Positions 56,350 to 64,000 of a stretch of DNA of 64,000 nt are shown in pieces. The notes beneath the pieces were generated by a model. The model was not told where the DNA came from, ran no database searches, and saw only the letters and a program-made list of their open reading frames with translations. The position numbers were made by a program, and so were the translations under genes. The DNA lies in assembly GCF_000313755.1 (NCBI RefSeq), contig NZ_AMZB01000103.1, positions 18,555-82,554 of the forward strand. Reading direction: 5' to 3'. Positions within the stretch are counted from its first letter, which is position 1, and every line of letters starts with the position of its first letter. Source of the stretch: Pseudomonas nitroreducens TX1 (GTDB taxonomy: Bacteria; Pseudomonadota; Gammaproteobacteria; Pseudomonadales; Pseudomonadaceae).

Positions 56350-57502
56350 CCAGGGAAGCAAGCTGCTCATCGTCGACGACCTGCCGGAGAACCTGCTGGC
56401 GCTGGAGGCGTTGATCAAGGGCGAGGGGCGCGAGGTATTCAAGGCCTCCTCGGCGGACGAGGCGCTGTCGCTGCTGCTGGAGCACGAATTCGCCCTGGCG
56501 CTGCTCGACGTGCAGATGCCCGGCATGGACGGCTTCGCCCTGGCCGAGCTGATGCGCGGCACCGAGCGCACCCGGAGCATCCCCATCGTTTTCGTCACTG
56601 CCGCCGGCCGCGAACTGAACTATGCGTTCAAGGGCTACGAGAGCGGTGCGGTGGATTTCCTTTACAAACCGCTGGACAACCATGCGGTGCGCAGCAAGGT
56701 GAATGTCTTCGTCGACCTCTACCGCCAGCGCAAGGTGCTGGAGCAGGCACGCGCCGAACAGGATGCGCTGCTGGCCGAACTGCGCGAAACCCAGGTGGAG
56801 CTGCAGCGCGCGGTGAAGATGCGCGACGATTTCATGTCCATCGTCTCCCACGAACTGCGCACGCCTCTCAACGGCCTGATGCTGGATACCCAGTTGCGCC
56901 GGTTGCACCTGTCCAGGGGCAAGCTGGAGAACTTCTCCCCGGAGCGCCTCGCCGTGCTGTTCGAGCGCGACGAGCGTCAGCTCGGCGGGCTGACCCGGCT
57001 GATCGAGGACATGCTGGACGTCTCGCGTATCCGTACCGGCAAGCTGTCGATACGCCCGGAGCGGGCCAACTTCGCCGACATCGCCCGCCACGTCCTGGGC
57101 AACTTCGCCGTGCAGGCGCAGGCGGCCGGCTGCGAACTGGCGCTGAGCGCGCCGGAGCGGGTGGAGGGGGTGTGGGATGCGTACCGCATCGAGCAGGTCA
57201 TCAGCAACCTGGTGAGCAATGCCCTGCGCTACGGACCGGGCAAGCCGGTGGAGGTCCGCGTGGCGGTGAGCGACGGCCAGGCACAGCTGTGTGTGCGGGA
57301 CCATGGCGAGGGCATCAGTGCCGAGGAGCAGCGGCGCATCTTCCTGCAGTTCGAGCGCGGTGCCGGCGCTGCGCGCGTGGCCGGGCTGGGGTTGGGGCTG
57401 TTCATCTCCGAGCAGATCGTCCAGGCCCACGGCGGGCGCATCGAAGTGCACAGCGAGCCAGGGCAGGGCGCGGAATTCTGCGTCTACCTGCCGCTGGACT
57501 GA
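56339..57502 (+). CDS. Receiver-histidine kinase protein
   Basis: A 387-residue soluble protein with an N-terminal receiver (Asp57 in LLDVQMPGMDG, YKP switch) and a C-terminal kinase (His171 in SIVSHELRTPLNGL, ATP motifs NLVSNALRYG, DHGEGIS, GLGLGLFISEQIV). Such proteins take a phosphoryl group from another kinase and act as secondary kinases. It overlaps the CheB-like gene by 11 bases and ends the four-gene unit. Confidence 0.92.
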   Translation: MLSNQGSKLLIVDDLPENLLALEALIKGEGREVFKASSADEALSLLLEHEFALALLDVQMPGMDGFALAELMRGTERTRSIPIVFVTAAGRELNYAFKGYESGAVDFLYKPLDNHAVRSKVNVFVDLYRQRKVLEQARAEQDALLAELRETQVELQRAVKMRDDFMSIVSHELRTPLNGLMLDTQLRRLHLSRGKLENFSPERLAVLFERDERQLGGLTRLIEDMLDVSRIRTGKLSIRPERANFADIARHVLGNFAVQAQAAGCELALSAPERVEGVWDAYRIEQVISNLVSNALRYGPGKPVEVRVAVSDGQAQLCVRDHGEGISAEEQRRIFLQFERGAGAARVAGLGLGLFISEQIVQAHGGRIEVHSEPGQGAEFCVYLPLD

Positions 57503-57674
57503 GCCCCGGTTTTTCCTGGGTGGTTGACGCGCCACCTACCTTCCAGCGCCGAAGCGTCTGCTCTTTGTAGGAGCGAGCTTGCTCGCGAAACGAAGAGCCC
57601 GCTGTGCGCTGCCGGCGCGTTGGAATGTTCGCGAGCAAGCTTGCTCCTACAGGCCTGCCCACGCCTCTGTGGCG
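57503..57674. repeat. REP-like inverted pair downstream of the kinase unit
   Basis: No gene is seen. 'gtaggagcgagcttgctcgcgaaa' at 57567-57590 faces its inverse at 57628-57651. The pair may help end the signalling operon. Confidence 0.8.
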
Positions 57675-57888
57675 GGTTGCACCTTTTGTCGCTCTGGCAC
57701 GAACACTGCTTTCTCCCTGCCGTCCGGCCGCTCCATACAGGTTGCAGCCGGACGTGCCCGTGGCCGTGCTCCGTTTGGTAGCGCCGTGTGGGGGAAATGT
57801 CACCGGTTGCACCGGAACTGCGCTTACGACCAAAGGCTTGTTTTTATTGGGTTGCACCTGGTTGCACCTTGCGATTCGGCGGTATAAC
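57675..57888 (+). promoter_or_regulatory. putA control region with five GGTTGCA(C/G)C repeats
   Basis: GGTTGCACC occurs at 57675, 57805, 57850 and 57860, and GGTTGCAGC at 57740, all on the same strand. The first three starts are exactly 65 bp apart; the last two are 10 bp apart. The final copy includes a -35-like TTGCAC (57862), 15 bases before TATAAC (57883-57888), about 45 bp upstream of putA. Direct repeats next to -35 suit an AraC-type activator; PruR, known to act on putA in P. aeruginosa, is the candidate but is not in this window. Confidence 0.65.
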
Positions 57889-57931
57889 CTTTCGCCGTTT
57901 TCAGGCACACCTTCTAACAACAGGAAGCCCC

Positions 57932-60900
57932 ATGGCCACCACCACCCTTGGCGTGAAGCTCGACGACGCCACCCGCGAGCGCCTCAAGCTGGCTGCCCAG
58001 CAACTCGACCGTACCCCGCACTGGCTGATCAAACAGGCCATCTTCTCTTACCTGGAACAGGTGGAAGGCGGGCTGACCCCGGCCGAACAGTCCGGTCTGG
58101 CTGCGGCGGCGGGCGAGGAATCGCTGGATGCGCTCAACGAGCAAGGGTTGCAGGTCTTCCTCGATTTCGCCGAAAGCATCCTGCCGCAGTCCGTGCTGCG
58201 TGCGGCCATCACCGCCGCCTACCGCCGTCCGGAAACCGAAGCGCTGCCGATGCTGCTGGATCTGGCCCGCCTACCGAAGGAGCAAGCCGCCGCCGCCAGC
58301 AAGATGGCACTGGGCATCGCCGAAAAGCTGCGTAACCAGAAGAACGCCGGTGGCCGCCAGGGCCTGGTGCAGGGCCTGCTGCAGGAGTTCTCCCTGTCGT
58401 CCCAGGAAGGCGTGGCGCTGATGTGCCTGGCCGAGGCGCTGCTGCGCATCCCGGACAAGGCCACCCGCGACGCGCTGATCCGCGACAAGATCAGCAACGG
58501 CAACTGGAGCCAGCACCTGGGCCAGAGCCCGTCGATGTTCGTCAACGCGGCCTCCTGGGGGCTGCTGATCACCGGCAAGCTGGTGTCGACCCACACTGAA
58601 GCCGGCATGTCCTCGTCGCTCAACCGCATCATCGGCAAGTCCGGCGAGCCGCTGATCCGCAAGGGCGTGGACATGGCCATGCGCCTGATGGGCGAGCAGT
58701 TCGTCACCGGCGAGACCATCGCCGAGGCCCTGGCCAACGCGGCCAACATGGAATCCCGTGGCTTCCGCTATTCCTACGACATGCTCGGCGAAGCCGCGCT
58801 GACCGACGAAGACGCCAAGCGTTACCTGGCGTCCTACGAGCAGGCCATCCATGCCATCGGCAAGGCCTCTCACGGCCGCGGCATCTACGAAGGCCCGGGC
58901 ATCTCGATCAAGCTCTCCGCGCTGCACCCACGCTACAGCCGCGCGCAGTACGACCGCGTGATGGAGGAGCTGTACCCGACCGTCCTGGGCCTGGTGAAGA
59001 TGGCCCGCGATTACGACATCGGCATCAACATCGATGCCGAGGAAGCCGATCGCCTGGAAATCTCCCTCGACCTGCTCGAGCGCCTGTGCTTCGAGCCGTC
59101 GCTGGCCGGCTGGAACGGCATCGGCTTCGTCATCCAGGCCTACCAGAAGCGCTGCCCGTACGTGATCGACTACGTGATCGACCTGGCCAAGCGCAGCCGT
59201 CACCGCCTGATGATCCGCCTGGTGAAGGGCGCCTACTGGGACAGCGAGATCAAGCTGGCCCAGGTCAACGGCCTGGAAGGCTACCCGGTCTACACCCGCA
59301 AGCCGTACACCGACGTCTCCTACCTGGCCTGTGCGCGCAAGCTGCTGGCCGTGCCGGAGTCCATCTACCCGCAGTTCGCCACCCACAACGCCCACTCGCT
59401 GTCGGCCATCTACCAGCTGGCCGGGCAGAACTACTACCCGGGCCAGTACGAGTTCCAGTGCCTGCACGGCATGGGCGAACCGCTGTACGAGCAGGTGGTG
59501 GGCAAGGTCGCCGACGGCAAGTTCAACCGTCCGTGCCGCATCTATGCGCCAGTGGGCAGCCACGAAACCCTGCTGGCGTACCTGGTGCGCCGCCTGCTGG
59601 AAAACGGCGCCAATACCTCCTTCGTCAACCGTATCGCCGACCACAGCATCTCCCTTCAGGACCTGGTGCTGGACCCGGTGCTGCAGGTCGAGCAGATGGC
59701 CGCGCAGGAGGGCACCCTGGGCCTGCCGCACCCGCGCATCCCGCTGCCGCGCGACCTCTATGGCGAATCCCGGCTGAACTCCGCCGGCATCGACCTGGCC
59801 AACGAACACCGCCTGGGTTCGCTGTCCTCGGCGCTGCTGACGAGCACCAACCACGCCTACGTCGCCGAGCCGATACTGGGCCTGGCCGAAGCCGTTCCGG
59901 GCGAGCCGCAGCCGGTCCGCAACCCGGCGGACCACCGGGACGTGGTGGGCCACGTGCGCGAGGCCAGCGAAGCCGATGTGAACAACGCCATCCTTGGCGC
60001 GCTGTCCAGCGCGCAGATCTGGCAGTCCACCCAGCCTGCCGAACGCGGTGCCATCCTGCAGCGCGCCGCCGACCTGATGGAAGCGGAGATCCAGTCGCTG
60101 ATGGGCGTGCTGGTGCGCGAGTCGGGCAAGACCTTCGCCAACGCCATCGCCGAAGTGCGCGAAGCGGTGGACTTCCTGCGCTATTACGGCGCCCAGGCCA
60201 GCACCCACTTCGCCAACGACAGCCACCGCCCGCTGGGCCCGGTGGTGTGCATCAGCCCGTGGAACTTCCCGCTGGCGATCTTCAGCGGTCAGGTGGCCGC
60301 CGCCCTGGCCGCCGGCAATACCGTGCTGGCCAAGCCCGCCGAGCAGACCCCGCTGATCGCTGCGCAAGCCGTGCGCATCCTGCTGGAAGCCGGCGTGCCG
60401 GCTGGCGCCGTGCAGCTGCTGCCGGGCCGTGGCGAAACCGTCGGTGCCCGCCTGGTGGGCGACGAGCGTGTGCGCGGCGTGATGTTCACCGGTTCCACCG
60501 AAGTGGCCGGCATCCTCCAGCGCAACATCGCCGGCCGCCTCGACGCCCAGGGCCGCACCATCCCGCTGATCGCCGAGACCGGCGGCCTCAACGCGATGAT
60601 CGTCGACTCCTCGGCGCTGGCCGAGCAGGTGGTGGTGGACGTGGTCAACTCCGCGTTCGACAGCGCCGGCCAGCGCTGTTCTGCCCTGCGCGTGCTGTGC
60701 GTGCAGGAAGATGCCGCCGACCGCGTGGTGCAGATGCTCAAGGGCGCCATGGCGGAATACCGTGTCGGTGCACCGGAGCGCCTGCACACCGACATCGGCC
60801 CGGTGATCGACGAGGAAGCCAAGGGCAACATCGACAAGCACATCCAGGCGATGCGCGACAAAGGCCGCAAGGTATTCCAGAGCGCCCGCGTGGACGCCGA

Positions 60901-61870
60901 GGAAATCAAGCGCGGCACCTTCGTCGTGCCGACCCTGATCGAGCTGGACAGCTTCAGCGAGCTCAAGCGCGAAATCTTCGGCCCGGTGCTGCACGTGGTG
61001 CGCTACCAGCGCGCCGACCTTGGCCAGCTGCTCGCGCAGATCAACGAATCCGGCTACGGCCTGACCCTGGGCGTGCACACCCGCATCGACGAGACCATCG
61101 CCCAGGTCGTCGGCAACGCCCACGTCGGTAACCTCTACGTCAACCGCAACGTGGTTGGCGCCGTGGTCGGCGTGCAGCCTTTCGGTGGCGAAGGCCTGTC
61201 CGGCACCGGTCCGAAGGCCGGTGGCCCACTGTACCTCTACCGCCTGTTGTCGACCCGTCCGCAGGATGCGGTGGCCAACCAGCTCAAGGGCGATGGCGCC
61301 CAGCCGCTGCCGCGTCCGAAGGATGCCCAGCAGGCCGTGGACGCGCTGGCCAAGTGGGCAGGGCAGAAGGACGCCGCCCTGGCAAGCCTGCTCGGCGGCT
61401 ACGGCGAACTGGCGCAGAGCTTCACCCAGCAGGTACTCACCGGCCCGACCGGCGAGCGCAACACCTACACGCTGCTGCCGCGTGAGCACGTGCTGTGCCT
61501 GGCCGAAGACCGTGCCGACCTGCTCGCCCAGCTTGCCGCCGTGCTCAGCGTTGGCAGCCGCCCGCTGGTGGCCGAGTCCAACGCCGCCGTGGTCAGGGAA
61601 CTGCCGAAGGAAGTGGCCCAGCGCATCGAGCTGGTCGCCGACTGGACCGCCACCGACAAGGTGTTCGACGCCATCCTGCACCACGGCGATTCCGACCAGC
61701 TGCGTGCGGTCTGCGAGCAGGCCAGCCAGCGCAAGGGCGCCATCGTCGGCGTCACCGGGCTGAACCGCGGGGAAACCGACATCCCTCTGGAGCGCCTGCT
61801 GATCGAGCGGGCCCTGAGCGTCAACACCGCCGCCGCCGGCGGCAACGCCAGCCTGATGACCATCGGCTGA
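57932..61870 (+). CDS. putA: Trifunctional proline dehydrogenase / P5C dehydrogenase PutA
   Basis: A 1312-residue protein that oxidises proline to glutamate and can bind DNA. Residues 1-47 are a ribbon-helix-helix (TTLGVKLDDATRERLKLAAQQLDRTPHWLIKQAI), which makes it also an autorepressor. The FAD proline dehydrogenase part runs about 180-560 (GKASHGRGIYEGPGISIKLSALHPRY, RLVKGAYWDSEIK, FATHNAHS, EFQCLHGMGE). The NAD-dependent dehydrogenase part runs about 650-1130 with Cys916 (DSAGQRCSALRVL). A C-terminal domain typical of long PutA follows. The ATG at 57932 has AGGAAG upstream and gives the usual N-terminus; the GTG start at 57788 would translate promoter repeats. Confidence 0.97.
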   Translation: MATTTLGVKLDDATRERLKLAAQQLDRTPHWLIKQAIFSYLEQVEGGLTPAEQSGLAAAAGEESLDALNEQGLQVFLDFAESILPQSVLRAAITAAYRRPETEALPMLLDLARLPKEQAAAASKMALGIAEKLRNQKNAGGRQGLVQGLLQEFSLSSQEGVALMCLAEALLRIPDKATRDALIRDKISNGNWSQHLGQSPSMFVNAASWGLLITGKLVSTHTEAGMSSSLNRIIGKSGEPLIRKGVDMAMRLMGEQFVTGETIAEALANAANMESRGFRYSYDMLGEAALTDEDAKRYLASYEQAIHAIGKASHGRGIYEGPGISIKLSALHPRYSRAQYDRVMEELYPTVLGLVKMARDYDIGINIDAEEADRLEISLDLLERLCFEPSLAGWNGIGFVIQAYQKRCPYVIDYVIDLAKRSRHRLMIRLVKGAYWDSEIKLAQVNGLEGYPVYTRKPYTDVSYLACARKLLAVPESIYPQFATHNAHSLSAIYQLAGQNYYPGQYEFQCLHGMGEPLYEQVVGKVADGKFNRPCRIYAPVGSHETLLAYLVRRLLENGANTSFVNRIADHSISLQDLVLDPVLQVEQMAAQEGTLGLPHPRIPLPRDLYGESRLNSAGIDLANEHRLGSLSSALLTSTNHAYVAEPILGLAEAVPGEPQPVRNPADHRDVVGHVREASEADVNNAILGALSSAQIWQSTQPAERGAILQRAADLMEAEIQSLMGVLVRESGKTFANAIAEVREAVDFLRYYGAQASTHFANDSHRPLGPVVCISPWNFPLAIFSGQVAAALAAGNTVLAKPAEQTPLIAAQAVRILLEAGVPAGAVQLLPGRGETVGARLVGDERVRGVMFTGSTEVAGILQRNIAGRLDAQGRTIPLIAETGGLNAMIVDSSALAEQVVVDVVNSAFDSAGQRCSALRVLCVQEDAADRVVQMLKGAMAEYRVGAPERLHTDIGPVIDEEAKGNIDKHIQAMRDKGRKVFQSARVDAEEIKRGTFVVPTLIELDSFSELKREIFGPVLHVVRYQRADLGQLLAQINESGYGLTLGVHTRIDETIAQVVGNAHVGNLYVNRNVVGAVVGVQPFGGEGLSGTGPKAGGPLYLYRLLSTRPQDAVANQLKGDGAQPLPRPKDAQQAVDALAKWAGQKDAALASLLGGYGELAQSFTQQVLTGPTGERNTYTLLPREHVLCLAEDRADLLAQLAAVLSVGSRPLVAESNAAVVRELPKEVAQRIELVADWTATDKVFDAILHHGDSDQLRAVCEQASQRKGAIVGVTGLNRGETDIPLERLLIERALSVNTAAAGGNASLMTIG

Positions 61871-62418
61871 CGACGGTGCCGGGAGCGCCTTACCGGGCGC
61901 TTCCGGCCTGCTTTCCGGCTGCTTCTGCGGCCACCCGGCCTGCCAGCCCTCTGGCGGAGCTACCCGCTCCCGGCAGGCCGTTTCCCTCGCGCTTCCTGCG
62001 CAACTCGTCTCGGGCCACGCCCGATACAACGGCGGGGCTATCCGCTCCGCCGCTTCCTCTTCGATCTCGAATGTCGCCGTCCCCTGCAGGAACTGTCTTT
62101 CCTTGCGAGACCGTGGTGGGTTTTCCCTCTCCCTGAAGGGAGGGGGGCCGTTCGGCGCGAGCTGGAGCCCAGGTGTGAGCGGGCTGGGGCTGCTTCCTCT
62201 TCCCTCGCAGCGGGCCGCTTTCGAGAAAGGCACCTTCGGTGCGCTTCTGCAGGGGTTCCCGGTTTAAAACCTTGCGTAGCAGCGGACTCTGTCCGCGATC
62301 GGCTCCCGGCAACGGTGATTCCGGGCGGGCTCGCGAGCAATAGCGATGGCGTCCCCCTTGCTCCTACGAAGAGCGCGGAGTGCCTCCCTGCAGGAGCGAG
62401 CTTGCTCGCGAACGCTGT
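61871..62418. repeat. Gene-free stretch with scattered repeats
   Basis: No gene is supported. A half element of the CCCTCTCCCT family stands at 62125-62146, with a linker-like sequence after it but no closing hairpin. Further single copies: 'gtagcagcggactctgtccgcgatcg' at 62276-62301 and 'gcaggagcgagcttgctcgcgaacg' at 62390-62414, next to the end of the MFS gene. Confidence 0.65.
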
Positions 62419-63588
62419 TCAGGCGTGGCGCAGTACTGAGCGTCGTACTGATGCCACCGCCGTCGCCACGAACAGCCCCGCTGCCAGCGCCAGTGCCACC
62501 GGCACGCCCTGCGGGCCAAGGTCCATCAGGCTGCCGCTGAGCAGTGGCCCGAGCAGGCTGCCGACGCCCCAGAGCATACCGGCGGCGGCGTTGGCGGTAA
62601 CCAGATCGCGGCCGCGGAAGCGCTGGCCGATCAGTACCAGCGCCAGGGTGTAGACGCCGCCAGCCACTGCGCCCAGCAGCATCAGCGCCGGCCAGAGCAG
62701 CGACGGCTGGCTGATCAGCCAGGGCAGGGCGAGCCCGATCGCCATCGCCGCGACGCCGCAAGCAAGGTGCAGGGTGGGCCGGTCCAGGCGGTCGGACAGC
62801 CAGCCCAGCGGCAACTGGCAGAGCATGTCGCCGAGCAGGATCACCGTCGCCATGAGCGCGGCAATGCCCACCGCATAGCCGTGGCTGGAGGCGTATACCG
62901 GGAAGAGCGAGAGCACCACGCTGTCGAAGAAGGAGAAGAACAGCACGCCCATGCACAGCGCCGGCGCCACCCGCAGGAAGCCGGCCAGGGAGAAGCTGCG
63001 CGGCTCCTCCACGTGTTGGTGAAGGCCTTCCTCGGGCATGGCCAAGGCCACGGTGGCCAGGGCAATCAGGTGACCGGCACTGACCAGCAGCACCACCCAC
63101 GGCGCCTGCGCGCCGAGCAGCGCGACCAGGGTCGGCCCCAGCAGCTGGAAGGCGGTGAAGCTGGTGGCATACAGGGCGACGATGGTGCCGCGGTTCTTTT
63201 CGCCGCACAGCTCGTTGACCCAGGCCTCGCCGAGGATGATCGCGATACCCATGCCAATACCCAGCGCCAGGCGAGCAACAGCCAGCAGCCAGAGCGAATG
63301 GCTGCTGAATTCGATGGCCGCGGTGCTGGCGGTGCACAGCACGAAGCACAGCAGGTACAGGCGACGCCGGCTCACCAACTGGCAGGCGCGGTCCACCAGG
63401 GTGGCGGCGAGGATCATGCCGGCCGCCGGCACCGCCGAGAGGATGCCGATCTGCAGCGCGCTGGCGCCGTTGTCCAGCAGGCGCAGCGCCACCAGCGGCA
63501 GCGTTGCGCCCAGGCTCAGGCCGACGATGGACACGGCAAACAGCAGCACCGCGAGAAGCGGTTTGTTGAGGATGACTGGGGTATTCAT
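62419..63588 (-). CDS. MFS transporter (YcaD-like group)
   Basis: A 389-residue major facilitator protein with twelve predicted membrane segments. Motif A-like DRACQLVSRRRLY follows helix 2, and the mid-protein copy is GWLSDRLDRPTLHL. ARLALGIGMGIAIILGEAWVNELCGEKNRGTIVALYA resembles the YcaD branch. The substrate is unknown; efflux of a small toxic or signalling compound is possible. The gene has a long leader with its own promoter and a possible upstream peptide, which suggests regulated expression. Confidence 0.87.
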   Translation of the reverse strand: MNTPVILNKPLLAVLLFAVSIVGLSLGATLPLVALRLLDNGASALQIGILSAVPAAGMILAATLVDRACQLVSRRRLYLLCFVLCTASTAAIEFSSHSLWLLAVARLALGIGMGIAIILGEAWVNELCGEKNRGTIVALYATSFTAFQLLGPTLVALLGAQAPWVVLLVSAGHLIALATVALAMPEEGLHQHVEEPRSFSLAGFLRVAPALCMGVLFFSFFDSVVLSLFPVYASSHGYAVGIAALMATVILLGDMLCQLPLGWLSDRLDRPTLHLACGVAAMAIGLALPWLISQPSLLWPALMLLGAVAGGVYTLALVLIGQRFRGRDLVTANAAAGMLWGVGSLLGPLLSGSLMDLGPQGVPVALALAAGLFVATAVASVRRSVLRHA

Positions 63589-63641
63589 GAAAACCTTCTC
63601 TTGCCCGGGCGCTCCAGCGACAGGGCTGCAAATGCAAACGA

Positions 63642-63665
63642 GCCCGCCGGGGTTCTCCGGTGGGC
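63642..63665 (-). terminator. Leader hairpin upstream of the MFS gene
   Basis: On the minus strand GCCCACCGG-AGAACC-CCGGCGGGC pairs over nine positions with one mismatch and is followed by the moderately T-rich TCGTTTGCATTT. It lies between the possible leader peptide and the MFS start, the position of an attenuator. Confidence 0.4.
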
Positions 63666-63712
63666 GGATTCGAAATGCGGAGTGACCGACGCGAAGGCGC
63701 GCGGTGTCCGGC

Positions 63713-63853
63713 TCAGCAGCCGGTGGGAGGAGAGAAGGTGAAGGCGAAGAGAACGCTGCGACGCAGGTTCAGCACGGCATCGACCTTGCGCACGCGCGGG
63801 GGCTCCCGGAGGAGGGCGAGCGATGAGTCGGCGAAGCGGCAGAACGGGGTCAT
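63713..63853 (-). CDS. Possible 46-residue leader peptide of the MFS gene
   Basis: A short frame reads MTPFCRFADSSLALLREPP then RVRKVDAVLNLRRSVLF and AFTFSPPTGC. It lies 29 bases after the predicted transcription start and is followed by a hairpin and then the MFS gene. It is rich in Arg and Leu and looks protein-like, but the ribosome site is weak and I know no family for it. It could be a regulatory leader or chance. Confidence 0.35.
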   Translation of the reverse strand: MTPFCRFADSSLALLREPPRVRKVDAVLNLRRSVLFAFTFSPPTGC

Positions 63854-63883
63854 GGTGCGGATACAGCGTAGGACGTAGGAAAA

Positions 63884-63917
63884 CGCGCACTCTAGTGAGT
63901 GCGCGGCAGAGCGTCAA
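63884..63917 (-). promoter_or_regulatory. Promoter and operator of the MFS gene
   Basis: On the minus strand TTGACG (63917-63912), a 17-base spacer and TAGAGT (63894-63889) form a good sigma-70 promoter. CGCGCACTC-TAGT-GAGTGCGCG (63884-63905) is a perfect palindrome with 9-bp arms covering the -10 box, the classic position for a repressor. The regulator is not adjacent on the left; it may lie beyond the right end of the window. Confidence 0.7.
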
Positions 63918-64000
63918 TCTCGGCCGGTTGAGCGGTTATCGGCGGCGCTGGTGTCAATCGGGTTCGCGAGCAGGCTCGCTTGTATGGCGTAGGGTATGAG
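63918..64000. other. Right end of the window
   Basis: No gene is seen. A degraded 'ggttcgcgagcaggctcgct' repeat lies at 63960-63979. Confidence 0.4.

Noticed and set aside
57788..57931. Upstream GTG start for putA
   Set aside because: It would translate the GGTTGCACC promoter repeats; the ATG at 57932 has a ribosome site and starts the ribbon-helix-helix domain correctly.
58271..62233. 1320-codon open frame opposite putA
   Set aside because: It mirrors the high-GC third-position pattern of putA; composition is low-complexity (Gly, Ala, His, Gln, Val) and no family is visible. The same applies to frames opposite the kinases (49138-51132, 52345-54957), the ABC unit (5222-7066) and the glutamyltransferase (3306-5066).

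Overview
The window is from a high-GC Pseudomonas chromosome. The gene order pqqABCDE-pqqH-ercA-ercS is the one known from P. aeruginosa, the neighbouring alcohol-oxidation genes follow the P. putida ped layout, and the spaces between genes carry several families of short Pseudomonas REP-like repeats. A species such as P. nitroreducens or P. citronellolis would fit, but that is inference from general resemblance. No rRNA, tRNA, insertion sequence, integrase or CRISPR array was seen.

Layout. 1-3.3 kb: end of a type VI secretion cluster (tssG, tssJ, tssE, and a TssA-like protein fused to an OmpA domain). 3.3-9.2 kb, minus strand: one tight unit of an FCD regulator, an amino-acid-type ABC transporter, an extra polyamine-type binding protein and a gamma-glutamyltransferase. 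9.5-17.5 kb: malate:quinone oxidoreductase, a P-type cation pump, a 72-bp tandem hairpin array, an AraC regulator and a MexT-like LysR regulator. 17.7-21.2 kb, minus strand: a tryptophan-tryptophylquinone aromatic amine dehydrogenase operon with its own cytochrome c. 21.6-25.4 kb: codB, a PucR-type regulator starting at TTG, and codA.

26.5-48.6 kb is a periplasmic quinoprotein island. It holds a cytochrome c, a substrate-binding-like protein, a SoxYZ-like carrier and a zinc hydrolase; a PQQ alcohol dehydrogenase with the lanthanide signature (PedH-like); exaC; a PQQ dehydrogenase fused to cytochrome c with calcium-type residues, followed by aldA; an AcoR-like sigma-54 activator; the complete pqqABCDE set including the 23-codon pqqA; pqqH; ercA and ercS. 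Two regulatory layers can be read from the DNA. A TACCAA box lies 108-128 bp before the start codon of four PQQ-related units. Separately, near-consensus sigma-54 promoters with shared upstream boxes precede the fused dehydrogenase and the AcoR-like gene, which suggests an autoregulated second circuit.

48.6-57.5 kb: a hybrid histidine kinase, divergent from a four-gene signalling unit (CHASE3/GAF hybrid kinase with three receiver domains, CheR, CheB catalytic domain, receiver-kinase). 57.9-61.9 kb: trifunctional putA, preceded by five copies of GGTTGCA(C/G)C. 62.4-63.9 kb: an MFS exporter with a clear promoter, a palindrome over its -10 and a possible leader peptide.

Together the central genes would oxidise amines and alcohols in the periplasm (TTQ and PQQ enzymes), pass electrons to small c-type cytochromes, convert the aldehydes in the cytoplasm (ExaC, AldA), and build PQQ on site.
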